DNA of 64,000 nt from Acidimicrobiia bacterium (GTDB lineage Bacteria; Actinomycetota; Acidimicrobiia; IMCC26256; JAGPDB01): NCBI GenBank assembly GCA_018057765.1, contig JAGPDB010000005.1:1-64000 (forward strand), written 5' to 3'. Numbering within the stretch: the first letter of the stretch is position 1; each line of letters begins with the position of its first letter. Below, piece after piece: positions 18,618 to 27,838 of this stretch. A program made the position numbers and the translations under genes. Under the pieces are notes generated by a model. The model worked only from the letters and a program-made list of their open reading frames with translations, was not told the DNA's origin and searched no databases.

Positions 18618-20279
18618 CTAAGCCTCAATGACGAGAGGTATGATGGTAGGTTTTCTACCCGTCGAATCGGAGGTTGCACTTCCAACAGCTTTACGTACAA
18701 TAGCTTTTAGAGATTCAACATTACGCTCACCAGCATCAAGTGCTTTTGTGAGTTCTCTACGTACGATATCACTTGCTTTTGATAAATGTTGCGTTGAATC
18801 AGAACGTGGAACCCAGCCTCTCGTCACAACTTCAACTTCGCCCATGATTGAACCATCGCTAGAATCTACAGTAACAACACAAACAATAAGTCCATCTTCA
18901 CCGAGTTGACGGCGATCACGCAAAAGAGCATTAGTAATACCACCTACATTACCATCAACATAAAGATACGCACCAGATGCACTTTCATGATCGACATGAA
19001 CCTCATGTTCTTCAAAGATTACACTATCACCGTCATGGCATAATAAAACATGATCTTTATCCATTCCAGTTCGCAAAGCAATATCGCAGTGTGCTTTCAT
19101 ATGACGGTGCTCCCCGTGCACTGGTACAAAATATTCAGGTTGCACTAAAGATATCATTGTTGCTAGTTCATCAGCGCTAGCATGCCCCGAAACATGAATA
19201 GGTTCCATTCCATCATGTATTACAGTCGCTCCTCTTCTCATCATGCCGTTTATTATTCGGTTAACACTCATTTCGTTTCCAGGGATGGTATGAGAACTAA
19301 AAACAACACAATCAGTTTCACCAATGGTTATAAATCTTGATTGACCACTTGCTACTAGGGACAAAGCACTAAGAGGTTCTCCTTGTGAGCCAGTAGCGAT
19401 TACGCATACTTTATCAGGAGTAAAATTATCAATTTCTTCTATATCAATAACATGCTTTTTTGCTATCTCATATAGTTTTAATTTTTTTGTAACTTCTAAA
19501 TTAGTATGAAGAGATCTACCTAAGAATGCGACCTTTCTACCACTTGAAATCGCGCTCTCAACAATTTGGATAATACGGTGAATATGCGAAGCAAATGTAG
19601 AAACTATAATTCGTTTATCATGTTGTTCTAAAAATATTCTATCTATTGAAGTTTTTACACTGCTTTCTGAACCAGTGGTACCAGGCTTTTCCGCACCAGT
19701 CGAATCGCTAAGTAATAAGACAACATTCTTTGTTTTACCAATCTCTCCAAAACGAGCTAGATCTGTTCTTCTTCCATCGATAGGAGAATGGTCAATTTTA
19801 AAATCACCGGTATGAACAATAGTTCCAGCTTTAGTTGTATAACTAGCAGCAAAAGCATGAGGAACTGAATGTGTCACAGGTATGAATTCAACTTCAAATT
19901 TACCTATTTTTAAAACATCTCCATCATTAACTGGTTTGAGTTTTGACTTGCTCAACAAATTTGCTTCAAGTAATTTATTGCTTAATAATTCTAAAGAAAG
20001 CGGTGAAGAATATATTGGAGCATCAACTTCACGCAATAAAAATTGTAGACCGCCAGCATGGTCTTCATGAGCATGAGTAATTACTATTCCATCAATTTTA
20101 TCTTTACGTTCGAATAAATAATTTAAATCAGGTAATACATAATCGATGCCCGGCATATCCGCTTCGGGAAACATTATTCCGCAATCGATTACAATGCACG
20201 ATCCATCATATTCAAGAACCATGCAATTTCTACCAATGCGAGAGAGTCCGCCTAAAAATGTTACAGATAAACTTGTCAA
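18618..20279 (-). CDS. rnj: Ribonuclease J
   Basis: A metallo-beta-lactamase-fold RNase with 5'-exo- and endonuclease activity, central to mRNA decay and rRNA maturation in bacteria lacking RNase E-type decay. The HxHxDH metal motif is THAHEDHAGG (H69-H74), a beta-CASP domain follows (LSDSTGAEKPG, STFASHIHRI), then SGHAS and HGEHRH. The start is set at TTG 20279: AAAGGA precedes it by 6 nt, and this avoids the 41-bp overlap with the upstream gene that an ATG at 20330 would need. The stop codon abuts the inverted repeat of the transposase element. Confidence 0.93.
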   Translation of the reverse strand: MTSLSVTFLGGLSRIGRNCMVLEYDGSCIVIDCGIMFPEADMPGIDYVLPDLNYLFERKDKIDGIVITHAHEDHAGGLQFLLREVDAPIYSSPLSLELLSNKLLEANLLSKSKLKPVNDGDVLKIGKFEVEFIPVTHSVPHAFAASYTTKAGTIVHTGDFKIDHSPIDGRRTDLARFGEIGKTKNVVLLLSDSTGAEKPGTTGSESSVKTSIDRIFLEQHDKRIIVSTFASHIHRIIQIVESAISSGRKVAFLGRSLHTNLEVTKKLKLYEIAKKHVIDIEEIDNFTPDKVCVIATGSQGEPLSALSLVASGQSRFITIGETDCVVFSSHTIPGNEMSVNRIINGMMRRGATVIHDGMEPIHVSGHASADELATMISLVQPEYFVPVHGEHRHMKAHCDIALRTGMDKDHVLLCHDGDSVIFEEHEVHVDHESASGAYLYVDGNVGGITNALLRDRRQLGEDGLIVCVVTVDSSDGSIMGEVEVVTRGWVPRSDSTQHLSKASDIVRRELTKALDAGERNVESLKAIVRKAVGSATSDSTGRKPTIIPLVIEA

Positions 20280-20289
20280 TTTATTTCCT

Positions 20290-21618
20290 TTATTTTCCGT
20301 ACTTATATTCTGACGAATATTTATCAGCATAATTTATAGAATTTTCACCAGCTGGCATTAAATACGAAGGTTTTGTTGTTGTATACATATATATAGAATT
20401 AGGTTCAGGAACAACTCGACTTTTCGAATTTGGACCAAATTCATATGCTGGATATAATCCCTCAAAGCTTAATGTATCAACATTGCTTAAAGCTTTAGTA
20501 ACACCTTCAGGCGATAGATCACCATTTGCTACAGCTTTTTCTAAAACTTGATCCATTGCCCAAGCCTGAACATAGCCTAAGATAAAATTTTGATTAGAAG
20601 TTTGATTAGGTTTAAAAATACCAATATCTTGCATCATCTTCTTCATGCCTGGTACATTTGTATCTCCCCAAGACGCACCAGAAGATACTACATAGAAATG
20701 TTCTAAAGCATACTGTCTAGTTGCTTGATCTAAAGTCAAATCAACCTCTGGAATCCAAGAAGGTGATAAACCAATAATATCAATTTTACTTGCTTTAGAG
20801 GCAAATACTTTCAATACGCTGTTAATATCATGGAACGAACCAGTAAATAAAACTGAATCACATTTTTCAGCCACCAATTTCTCAACCTTACTAGTGATAT
20901 TTTCACCACTATTAAACTTTTGTTTCGAAGGATAATTAACATCATATTTCTTAACGACATAATCGATACCTGAATCTGCATCGTTCCCATATGAATCATT
21001 TAATGTCAATGAACAAACACGTATAATATTTGTATCTTTTTTAGACAAATAATAACCAACCCCATTTATAGCTTGAGTAGTATACGTATTAGCTACAGGT
21101 AGAACCAGAGGATTTCTAACCCAACTATTTGAAAAAGATGTAGGTACAATCAATTGCTTATTTTTCAATTGTTTGTTTTTTAAAGCTAATATTACATCGT
21201 CGCCCATAATCTGCTGAAAAGCAACGACCTCTTTTGATAATTCATCATATGCTGATATGGAAAGCTCCTTATCATAGCTAGATTCGTTAGCTGAGTCTTT
21301 TGAAATTAATTTGACTTTATATCTACCATCAACTCCGCCACTATAATTTTTCGCATCCCAATAGGTTTGGTTTCCTATTTTAATTACGTTACCCAAGTAT
21401 CCTGAGTCACCAGACTGGGGTGTTATTACACCTAAAGAAATCATTTCCCCATCAAATCCAATTGTTTTTTTGGGATCTTTACCTTCGTTTGGTCCTAAAG
21501 TAGCACGTGTGACTTCATCGTATTTAAGAATTACCTTTTTTTTCTTTTCTTCTTTTGAACATCCCGCTAATACTAAAACACATAATATTAAGATTATTAA
21601 TATATTACGCTTATACAT
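20290..21618 (-). CDS. ABC-type amino-acid-like substrate-binding lipoprotein
   Basis: A 442-residue periplasmic binding protein type I (Leu/Ile/Val receptor-like). The N-terminus is a lipoprotein signal peptide with lipobox LAGC (C20), followed by a lysine-rich linker. Core motifs are SLGVITPQSGDSGYLG, the Peripla_BP_6 type layout, and GYVQAWAMDQVLEKA near the end. The ATG at 21618 has AAAGG 8 nt upstream; two in-frame TTG codons before it are less likely. No permease or ATPase genes lie alongside, so it is an orphan in this window. It sits between dapB and rnj; the rnj ribosome-binding site lies at its stop codon. Confidence 0.82.
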   Translation of the reverse strand: MYKRNILIILILCVLVLAGCSKEEKKKKVILKYDEVTRATLGPNEGKDPKKTIGFDGEMISLGVITPQSGDSGYLGNVIKIGNQTYWDAKNYSGGVDGRYKVKLISKDSANESSYDKELSISAYDELSKEVVAFQQIMGDDVILALKNKQLKNKQLIVPTSFSNSWVRNPLVLPVANTYTTQAINGVGYYLSKKDTNIIRVCSLTLNDSYGNDADSGIDYVVKKYDVNYPSKQKFNSGENITSKVEKLVAEKCDSVLFTGSFHDINSVLKVFASKASKIDIIGLSPSWIPEVDLTLDQATRQYALEHFYVVSSGASWGDTNVPGMKKMMQDIGIFKPNQTSNQNFILGYVQAWAMDQVLEKAVANGDLSPEGVTKALSNVDTLSFEGLYPAYEFGPNSKSRVVPEPNSIYMYTTTKPSYLMPAGENSINYADKYSSEYKYGK

Positions 21619-21662
21619 CAACAATACCTTTCAAATAATTACTTCTTGGGGAGATTTTACTA

Positions 21663-22421
21663 CTAATTGTTAAACAATAGGGGCGCTATTGTGAAAAGTA
21701 CGTGTTTTTGATTTAAAACTTTTTCGATACTCATAATAACGCCCGGCATGAAACAAGATCTATCATTAGCATCATGTTCAATTCTTAATATTTCACCATG
21801 CGAAGATAACATAACTTGTTGATGAGCAACAGCACCAGATAGTCGCAAGGAATGTATTGGTATTTCTTTTGTTTCTATGCCAGCTTCCTCCCTTGCAACC
21901 TCTACCATGTTCGCTGTTGTAATTGCTGTACCAGATGGAGCATCTACTTTCCGTGTATGATGAGTCTCAACTATTTCTATTTCTTTAAAAAATGGTGCTG
22001 CTTTAGCACTAAACTCCATCATTAAAACTACACCTACTGAAAAATTTGGAGCAATGATTGCTTTTGCACTACTAGAATCAAAATCTTTCACTATTGTGTC
22101 TTTCTGACTTTGAGATATCCCTGTAGTACCTGACACAAATGAGATATTATTTTTAGCACAAAATATTGCTGCTTCAAAAGCTACTTGAGCTATCGTGAAA
22201 TCAACAACTACATTTGGAGCTTCACAGTTAGTCAATAAAGTATCAAGATCTTTTGCAACTTCTAACTTTGAAGATTGTGCTTGTATTATTTGACCTTCGT
22301 GTGCTGGAGAAATTACTCCAGTAATTATAATTTGCTTATTGTCTTTTAAGAACGAGACTAGCTCAGTACCCATCTTACCAAAAGCACCATTGATCCAAAT
22401 ATTTATATTCTCTTTACTCAT
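21663..22421 (-). CDS. dapB: 4-hydroxy-tetrahydrodipicolinate reductase
   Basis: Reduces 4-hydroxy-tetrahydrodipicolinate with NAD(P)H in the lysine/diaminopimelate pathway, supplying peptidoglycan. The nucleotide-binding motif is WINGAFGKMGTELV (usual GxxGxMG), the middle has SGTTG and APNFSVGV, and the family signature is VETHHTRKVDAPSGTA. Length 252 is normal. The promoter box TAGTCT (22428-22433) ends 6 nt before the ATG, so it is probably leaderless and begins a transcript running into the binding lipoprotein and rnj. Confidence 0.95.
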   Translation of the reverse strand: MSKENINIWINGAFGKMGTELVSFLKDNKQIIITGVISPAHEGQIIQAQSSKLEVAKDLDTLLTNCEAPNVVVDFTIAQVAFEAAIFCAKNNISFVSGTTGISQSQKDTIVKDFDSSSAKAIIAPNFSVGVVLMMEFSAKAAPFFKEIEIVETHHTRKVDAPSGTAITTANMVEVAREEAGIETKEIPIHSLRLSGAVAHQQVMLSSHGEILRIEHDANDRSCFMPGVIMSIEKVLNQKHVLFTIAPLLFNN

Positions 22422-22491
22422 ACTATAAGACTATTAAATAAGTAGACGTAAATTCTGTTTTTGGATAAGTTTTTCAAAATTAATCCAACAA

Positions 22492-23856
22492 TCAGACTCT
22501 TGGATTATCAAACTTAGATATACCTGAGTTAGCTTTTTGCAATGCTTTAAATACATTTACTCTCGGCACTTTATAACCAGCAGCTTTGTCGTAAATATAG
22601 TCCCCACTTGTAACTAATATATTTTTTATTTGAGAAGAAGTTAGACCAGGATTAACTTCTTTTAATAATGCAATAGTTCCAGAGATTATAGGAGTAGCAA
22701 ATGAAGTTCCATTTGCTGACGAAAAACTTCCAAATTCCGGTCTAACAATCATCAAATCGCTACCAGGAGCAACTACATCTAACTCTTTGGATGTTTGAGA
22801 AAAATCAGCTATAGTTTCATTTCCATTAGAGATTTTTGTTGCTCCAACAGAAATAACATTATCTAAACATGCAGGGAATAATATTTCATTTTTAGAAGAT
22901 GAATTACCACTAGAAGCAACGATTGTAACGCCAAGTTTTACAATCGAATCAATAGTTGATTTAATTTCACTTTCAACATTACAATTCGAGAATTTACCAT
23001 CACGAGGAAAACCAATTGATATATTAATTATATCTGGTGCATAAGATTTTCCATATTTTATATCAATAAGAAAGCCATTAAGTGCTTGTACTAATAACGA
23101 CTGATCTAATTCACCAGCACGATTTAAGGTTACTCTTGAAAATGAAATACTGGCACCCGGCGCCACACCACCTGTAGTTATTTTCTTGCCACCAGAAATC
23201 GTTTCGCTATATCTATTTCCTGCAGCTAAATCTGTTACTGCATTCCCATGGAAACAGCCGACATCTAATTGACTACATTCAAGAAAAGCAGGTTCATTTG
23301 TATTGCACGGAGCGACTTGGGCGATTAGTCCGTAGCAGCGTTGCTCCACTACCCTACTATTTCCGTTTTGATCTAATAAAGTGTTCAAATGCGTATTGAT
23401 TCCAGAGTCAATGACACCAATAACAACACCCTTCCCTGTCACAGGTTTTTTATTGGCGTTCAAAAACCTCAAACCGTTTATTGTTACTAAATGTTGTGGT
23501 TCTATTTTCGTATAATTGCCGCTTGATATCGGTTGGAATTTATTGCTACTAAGAATTGAGTAGTCTAGAGGTGAAAAGCTTGTTGCATTATTTGATTGCG
23601 GAACTTTTAGATATACTACATTTTCATTTTGATAATTTGTAGTAGCTACTTGATCAACTGTATTTGCTTTAACATTTTTTTCAGAACTCGCTAGTGTTAG
23701 TTTTGCTTTTGAATCTTTTATTGTAGTTTTTTGATTAACAGCAAAAGCTCCCATAGCATTTAAAGCACCAAAAATTAATCCGAGAAATAAGATTATATAA
23801 ACAAACATTTTCTTAGAAAATGATGTAGAAAAATTTGCATGGGGAGAATGGGTCAT
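22492..23856 (-). CDS. Secreted/membrane-anchored subtilisin-like serine protease (S8)
   Basis: A 454-residue subtilase with the triad D150 (VIGVIDSGIN), H203 (CFHGNAVTDLAAG) and S385 (NGTSFATPIISG), and the oxyanion asparagine in SSGN (N317). An N-terminal hydrophobic segment (residues 18-40) acts as a signal peptide or anchor, and about 90 residues of propeptide-like sequence precede the catalytic domain. Several extra cysteines (C174, C184, C194, C201) suggest disulfides in a secreted enzyme. The substrate is unknown. It stands alone, 70 bp upstream of dapB. Confidence 0.9.
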   Translation of the reverse strand: MTHSPHANFSTSFSKKMFVYIILFLGLIFGALNAMGAFAVNQKTTIKDSKAKLTLASSEKNVKANTVDQVATTNYQNENVVYLKVPQSNNATSFSPLDYSILSSNKFQPISSGNYTKIEPQHLVTINGLRFLNANKKPVTGKGVVIGVIDSGINTHLNTLLDQNGNSRVVEQRCYGLIAQVAPCNTNEPAFLECSQLDVGCFHGNAVTDLAAGNRYSETISGGKKITTGGVAPGASISFSRVTLNRAGELDQSLLVQALNGFLIDIKYGKSYAPDIINISIGFPRDGKFSNCNVESEIKSTIDSIVKLGVTIVASSGNSSSKNEILFPACLDNVISVGATKISNGNETIADFSQTSKELDVVAPGSDLMIVRPEFGSFSSANGTSFATPIISGTIALLKEVNPGLTSSQIKNILVTSGDYIYDKAAGYKVPRVNVFKALQKANSGISKFDNPRV

Positions 23857-23979
23857 TACGGCTATTATTAACCAGAATCACGCGAATAAACAGTCTTGAC
23901 AATTAACAAAACGAAAGAGGTATCTTTTTTGTACTTATATTATAAGAATATTTAAGAAAAACGTTATATTCTAGATAAT

Positions 23980-24609
23980 TTATTGAATTTTAATATCTCT
24001 TTTTGTGTTACATATATAATAAATTCCATATCCAAAAAAAAGAAATCCAGCTGTAATTGCAAGTGAATATTTAAGAACTCCTAAATATCCTCCAACTATA
24101 TTTGGATCAAGAAAATCATACGGATACCAATTCACTATTGTTCCGCGAATTAAAGAGTACGCAACAAATACTATAGGGAATATAAGCCATAACAAGGTTT
24201 TTTTATATTCGAATTTCTTAACAGGTCTATCAATTGCAAAATCTATTATTAAAACCAAGGGCATAATACGGTGCAATATTAAATTTGAGTTGGAAATAGT
24301 CAAATATTGATATCCACCACCTCGCTCTATTAAAGCATAATAGACGATTCCTACAATAATTAAATAAGTTGTATTCATGCCACGCAAGTAGTCAATTCGT
24401 GAATTTATTTTATCATTATATTTATATGCGCTCAAAATTAGAACAGTACCAGCAAATAGATTGCTTAAAATTGTAAAGAGTGAAAAATAGTCTGTTATTC
24501 GAAATCCAAAAGCTCCAATAGAACTTGCCAATTGCCAAATAATTACAACTATGGGTAAAACACCAAAGGGAACTTTATAAAGTGAATTTAGTTTTAAAAT
24601 ATTTGACAT
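23980..24609 (-). CDS. Pr6Pr-family (FAR-17a/AIG1-like) membrane protein
   Basis: A 209-residue protein with about six hydrophobic helices. Motifs typical of the Pr6Pr/FAR-17a-AIG1-like group are present: FFTILSNLFAG-like 'LFTILSNLFAGTVLI', RGMNTTYLIIVGIVYYALI, NLILHRIMPLVLIIDF and RGTIVNWYPYDFLDP. The conserved threonine/asparagine and histidine of this superfamily are visible in SNL and LHR. The function of bacterial members is unknown. It is a single gene flanked by noncoding DNA on both sides. Confidence 0.75.
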   Translation of the reverse strand: MSNILKLNSLYKVPFGVLPIVVIIWQLASSIGAFGFRITDYFSLFTILSNLFAGTVLILSAYKYNDKINSRIDYLRGMNTTYLIIVGIVYYALIERGGGYQYLTISNSNLILHRIMPLVLIIDFAIDRPVKKFEYKKTLLWLIFPIVFVAYSLIRGTIVNWYPYDFLDPNIVGGYLGVLKYSLAITAGFLFFGYGIYYICNTKRDIKIQ

Positions 24610-24654
24610 AAGGATTTATATCTTATCCTAAATCTAAAATGCGTGGTAATCTAA

Positions 24655-24891
24655 ATATTACGATTTAGGTTCATTCAAGATTGGAGCACAATAACTTCAA
24701 ACGCTCCAACATCTAGAAAAGATGTTATATCTAGAGCAACAAGTTGCAGAGATGTTGTAGAAAATGCAGCCATGGAAAGAGAGTTTGATACTACTGCCTT
24801 TATGGATGATCATGAAGCATTAAAAATACCATCGTTAATATTTTTGAAGTGTTGTACTCTTGAGGTGAACATACGCAACCGCTCGCGGTGA
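24655..24891 (+). pseudogene. Possible degraded + strand reading frame in the 24610-24923 gap
   Basis: This 314-bp gap contains a 78-codon frame without a usable start. Its middle part looks coding (SCRDVVENAAMEREF, then DTTAFMDDHEALKIPS) with G-rich first codon positions. It may be the tail of a lost gene, or chance. The same stretch has small inverted repeats (AACATC/GATGTT; CTAGA/TCTAG). Near its right end ACCG and CGGT repeats (24878-24910) can fold and may end pnp transcription, although there is no T-run. Confidence 0.25.
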
Positions 24892-24923
24892 GTACCGAAA
24901 GCGGAGCGAGTGTATAGTGATCT

Positions 24924-27434
24924 CTAGCGACGGTTATTGTTATTATTTCGTCGTTTATTATCGTTTCTAGGACGACGTGGTTCTTCTGGACCAAGATCTC
25001 CATATTTTTCTTTCATTTCTACATCTAGAAAATCTGAAAAACTAGCAAAGTCTCTGTCTTCATCATTCGAAGCTTTCGATCGAGAAGATTTAGGTTCGCT
25101 ATCTGAATCACTTGAAGAATTACCGCGAGTACGTGTGCGTGTTTCTCTATTACCTGGAGCTTTAGACTCTGAATCGCGAGATTCACGTGGTTCACGTGGT
25201 TCGCGAGCAGCTTTTGGCTCACCGCTATCTCCTTCATCATTGTTTTCGAATCCGTCACCTACTGGTGTTAGCGAAACTTTACCACGGTCATCCATATCGT
25301 CAACGCGAACATCAAAAATATCTCCAACGTTCATCACGTCTTCAACATTATTGATACGTTGTCCATTACCCATTTTTGAAATGTGTACAAGACCATCACG
25401 ACCAGGAAGTATGTTTACGAAAGCGCCGAACTTAGTTGTACCTACAACAGTACCTTCATAAACTTTTCCAATTTCAGGAATTGGTGGGTTAAGAGCAAGG
25501 TCGATCATTTCTTTAGCTTTATTGACCATCTCTGATTCAAGACCACCAATAGTTACGATACCTTTACCATCTTCTCCATCACCAACATTTATGTCACAGC
25601 CAGTTTCAGCTTGTACAAGTTGAATGTTCTTACCCTTAGGCCCAATAACTTCGCCGATCTGATCCCCTTCGATTTCAAAAGAAATAATCTTTGGAGCAGT
25701 AGTACCAACATCTTGTCGAGGAGCTGCAATAGTTGCATCCATTACATCGAGAATTGCTAAACGAGCAACTTTAGCTTGAGCGAGTGCGTTACCCAAAACT
25801 TCCGCAGGAATACCATCAATTTTAGTATCAAGTTGTAGAGCTGTAATACAATCTCGAGAACCTGCAACTTTAAAGTCCATATCGCCAAATGCATCTTCTG
25901 CACCAAGGATATCTGTAAGAGTTACATATTTCCCATCTTCGTATATTAGACCCATTGCAATACCAGCAATTGGAGCAGCAATCGGTACACCGGCATCCAT
26001 TAGCGCGAGAGAAGAACCACAAACACTAGCTTGAGATGTTGAACCGTTTGATGCAAGAACATCAGAAACAACACGCATAGTGTAAGGCCATTCGATTTGA
26101 TCTGGCAAAACACCAACAAGTGCACGTTCAGCCAAAGCACCATGACCAATTTCACGTCGTTTTGGAGAGCCAACTCGACCAACTTCACCAACAGATGATG
26201 GTGGGAAGTTATAGTGATGCATATAGCTCTTAGTTGTTGTTGTCGTAATAGCGTCAATCATCTGTTCCATACGAGGCATGCCCAAAGTAGCTACAGATAG
26301 TACTTGAGTTTCTCCACGTTGGAAAAGTCCTGATCCGTGTGCTTGGCCTAGAATTCCAACTTCTGCACTTATTGGACGAAGTTCGTCAAGTTTACGACCA
26401 TCGATTCTAGTTTCGCTATCAACAATCGATTGGCGAACAATTTGTTTTTGTAATTTACTGAATGCGTTCTTAACAAATTTTGCATCATTAACAAACTCAC
26501 CTGGAGCTTCAGTAGTTCCACAAAGTTTTTCGACAAGTTCAGCTTTGATTTCATCTAGACGCAAAGTACGATCATGCTTATCTGCAATAACCATTGCTTT
26601 ATTAGTATCATCACCAACAGCAGCTTTTACTGCTTCCATTATTTCTGGCGTGTAATCAACATTTGGAGTATAAACAATAGCCGCGATTGGGCCATTTTCT
26701 GCTTCTACTGCTATTTTTAGATCACGTTGAATTTTTATAGCAGCACTAATCCATTTTTTAGATTCGTCAAGACCTTCTATAAGTACATCTTCAGAAATTT
26801 TTGGAGCTCCAGCAGCAATTTTTTTGAAAGCTCCAGGTGTAGCACCAGCTTCAACCATCATGATTGCAACATCGCCATTGTCTAGTTCACGACCGGCAAC
26901 AACAAGTTCAAAAGTTGATTCAGCACCTTGTTGGTAGGTTGGGTTAGCAATCCATTTACCGTCGAGATGAGCTAAACGTGTAGCACCAATAGGACCTTCA
27001 AAAGGCATACCTGAAATATGTAATGCTGCTGATGCAGTATTAATTGAAATGATATCGTGTGGATTGACTAAGTCAACACCAAGAATTGTTGAAACAATTT
27101 GTACTTCATTTCTAAAATCTGCAGGAAATGCAGGACGTAAAGGTCGATCTGTTAAACGACATGTAAGAATTGCATCTTCACTTGGGCGACCTTCGCGACG
27201 GAAGAATGATCCAGGAATTTTACCTGCAGCATACATACGCTCTTCAACGTCAACTGTTAGTGGAAAGAAATCTGTTCCTTCGCGTGCAGGTGCTGTAGCA
27301 GCAGTTGAAAGAAGTTCTGTACCTTCTACTTTTGTGTGCACAGATGCAACTAGATTTGCGAAACGACCAGTTTCCATAGTCATTGTTAGACCGTCGGCGT
27401 TAATTACACCAGTGGCTGATATTGGTTTACTCAT
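24924..27434 (-). CDS. pnp: Polyribonucleotide nucleotidyltransferase (PNPase)
   Basis: A phosphorolytic 3'-to-5' exoribonuclease of the RNA decay machinery. Two RNase PH-like domains (about residues 10-225 and 320-545; DFFPLTVDVEERMYAAGKIPGSFFRREGRPSE is split over the first) flank a helical domain, then come KH (EGDQIGEVIGPKGKNIQ) and S1 (GKVYEGTVVGTTKFGAFV) domains. The 836 residues exceed the usual 700-750 because of a long charged C-terminal tail ending in Arg/Asn-rich RRNNNNNRR, as seen in other actinobacterial PNPases. AAAGGG lies upstream of the ATG. The gene is separated from rpsO by pfkB and 400 bp, unlike the usual rpsO-pnp pair. Confidence 0.96.
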   Translation of the reverse strand: MSKPISATGVINADGLTMTMETGRFANLVASVHTKVEGTELLSTAATAPAREGTDFFPLTVDVEERMYAAGKIPGSFFRREGRPSEDAILTCRLTDRPLRPAFPADFRNEVQIVSTILGVDLVNPHDIISINTASAALHISGMPFEGPIGATRLAHLDGKWIANPTYQQGAESTFELVVAGRELDNGDVAIMMVEAGATPGAFKKIAAGAPKISEDVLIEGLDESKKWISAAIKIQRDLKIAVEAENGPIAAIVYTPNVDYTPEIMEAVKAAVGDDTNKAMVIADKHDRTLRLDEIKAELVEKLCGTTEAPGEFVNDAKFVKNAFSKLQKQIVRQSIVDSETRIDGRKLDELRPISAEVGILGQAHGSGLFQRGETQVLSVATLGMPRMEQMIDAITTTTTKSYMHHYNFPPSSVGEVGRVGSPKRREIGHGALAERALVGVLPDQIEWPYTMRVVSDVLASNGSTSQASVCGSSLALMDAGVPIAAPIAGIAMGLIYEDGKYVTLTDILGAEDAFGDMDFKVAGSRDCITALQLDTKIDGIPAEVLGNALAQAKVARLAILDVMDATIAAPRQDVGTTAPKIISFEIEGDQIGEVIGPKGKNIQLVQAETGCDINVGDGEDGKGIVTIGGLESEMVNKAKEMIDLALNPPIPEIGKVYEGTVVGTTKFGAFVNILPGRDGLVHISKMGNGQRINNVEDVMNVGDIFDVRVDDMDDRGKVSLTPVGDGFENNDEGDSGEPKAAREPREPRESRDSESKAPGNRETRTRTRGNSSSDSDSEPKSSRSKASNDEDRDFASFSDFLDVEMKEKYGDLGPEEPRRPRNDNKRRNNNNNRR

Positions 27435-27838
27435 TTGTTATATCCCTTTCGATATAAAAATAAATGATCGAAACGAGATTTGATTTTCAGTGGTCAACCT
27501 AAGAATTTACACTAGGTGATATTTCTAGAGGAAATTTTTGAGATTCACAACTGACAACCGAGTATCTCGCATCGGATTTACTTTAACTCACCTCATGTGA
27601 GCTTTTTCTTTGTTTATTTACAAATACCATACTAACAGATCTACTGCCGTTTAACAGTTTTAACCAGTTGAAACAACAAAAAAGTATAGTTTTTGTGATA
27701 ATACCTTTAGACTTGACATAGATAAAAGATTCAAATTACATTGATTTACAAAATGTAGGAGTTAATATTGTCCCTGGGATCATTTTCCTGTAAGAAATAT
27801 TCGAAAAATATTATATTGAAATTAAAAAAGTAACATAA
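27435..27838. other. 404-bp intergenic region upstream of pnp
   Basis: It holds no long reading frame. An inverted repeat CTCAC-CTCAT-GTGAG near 27588-27603 is followed on the plus strand by a T-rich tract. On the minus strand it lies in the probable pnp leader, which in other bacteria is a site of RNase III/PNPase autoregulation. A plus-strand TTGACA (27713-27718), an AGGAG (27757-27761) and a TTG-initiated 21-codon frame (27768-27833) form a candidate small gene. Confidence 0.5.
27768..27833 (+). CDS. Candidate 21-residue small protein
   Basis: The TTG start has AGGAG 6 nt upstream, and a TTGACA with a weak TACATT box lies before it. The product would be short and basic (SLGSFSCKKYSKNIILKLKK after the initiator). 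It stops 5 bp before the end of the convergent pfkB gene. Nothing else supports it, and it may be chance. Confidence 0.2.
   Translation: MSLGSFSCKKYSKNIILKLKK

Noticed and set aside
20280-20330. ATG start for rnj at 20330
   Set aside because: It would overlap the binding-lipoprotein gene by 41 bp; the TTG at 20279 has a well-placed AAAGGA and matches the family N-terminus.
24937-25461. Plus-strand 174-residue Arg/Ser-rich frame
   Set aside because: It lies wholly antisense to the well-conserved pnp KH-S1 region and tail; the composition mirrors that gene.
27049-27483. Plus-strand 144-residue frame at the start of pnp
   Set aside because: Antisense to conserved pnp catalytic sequence.
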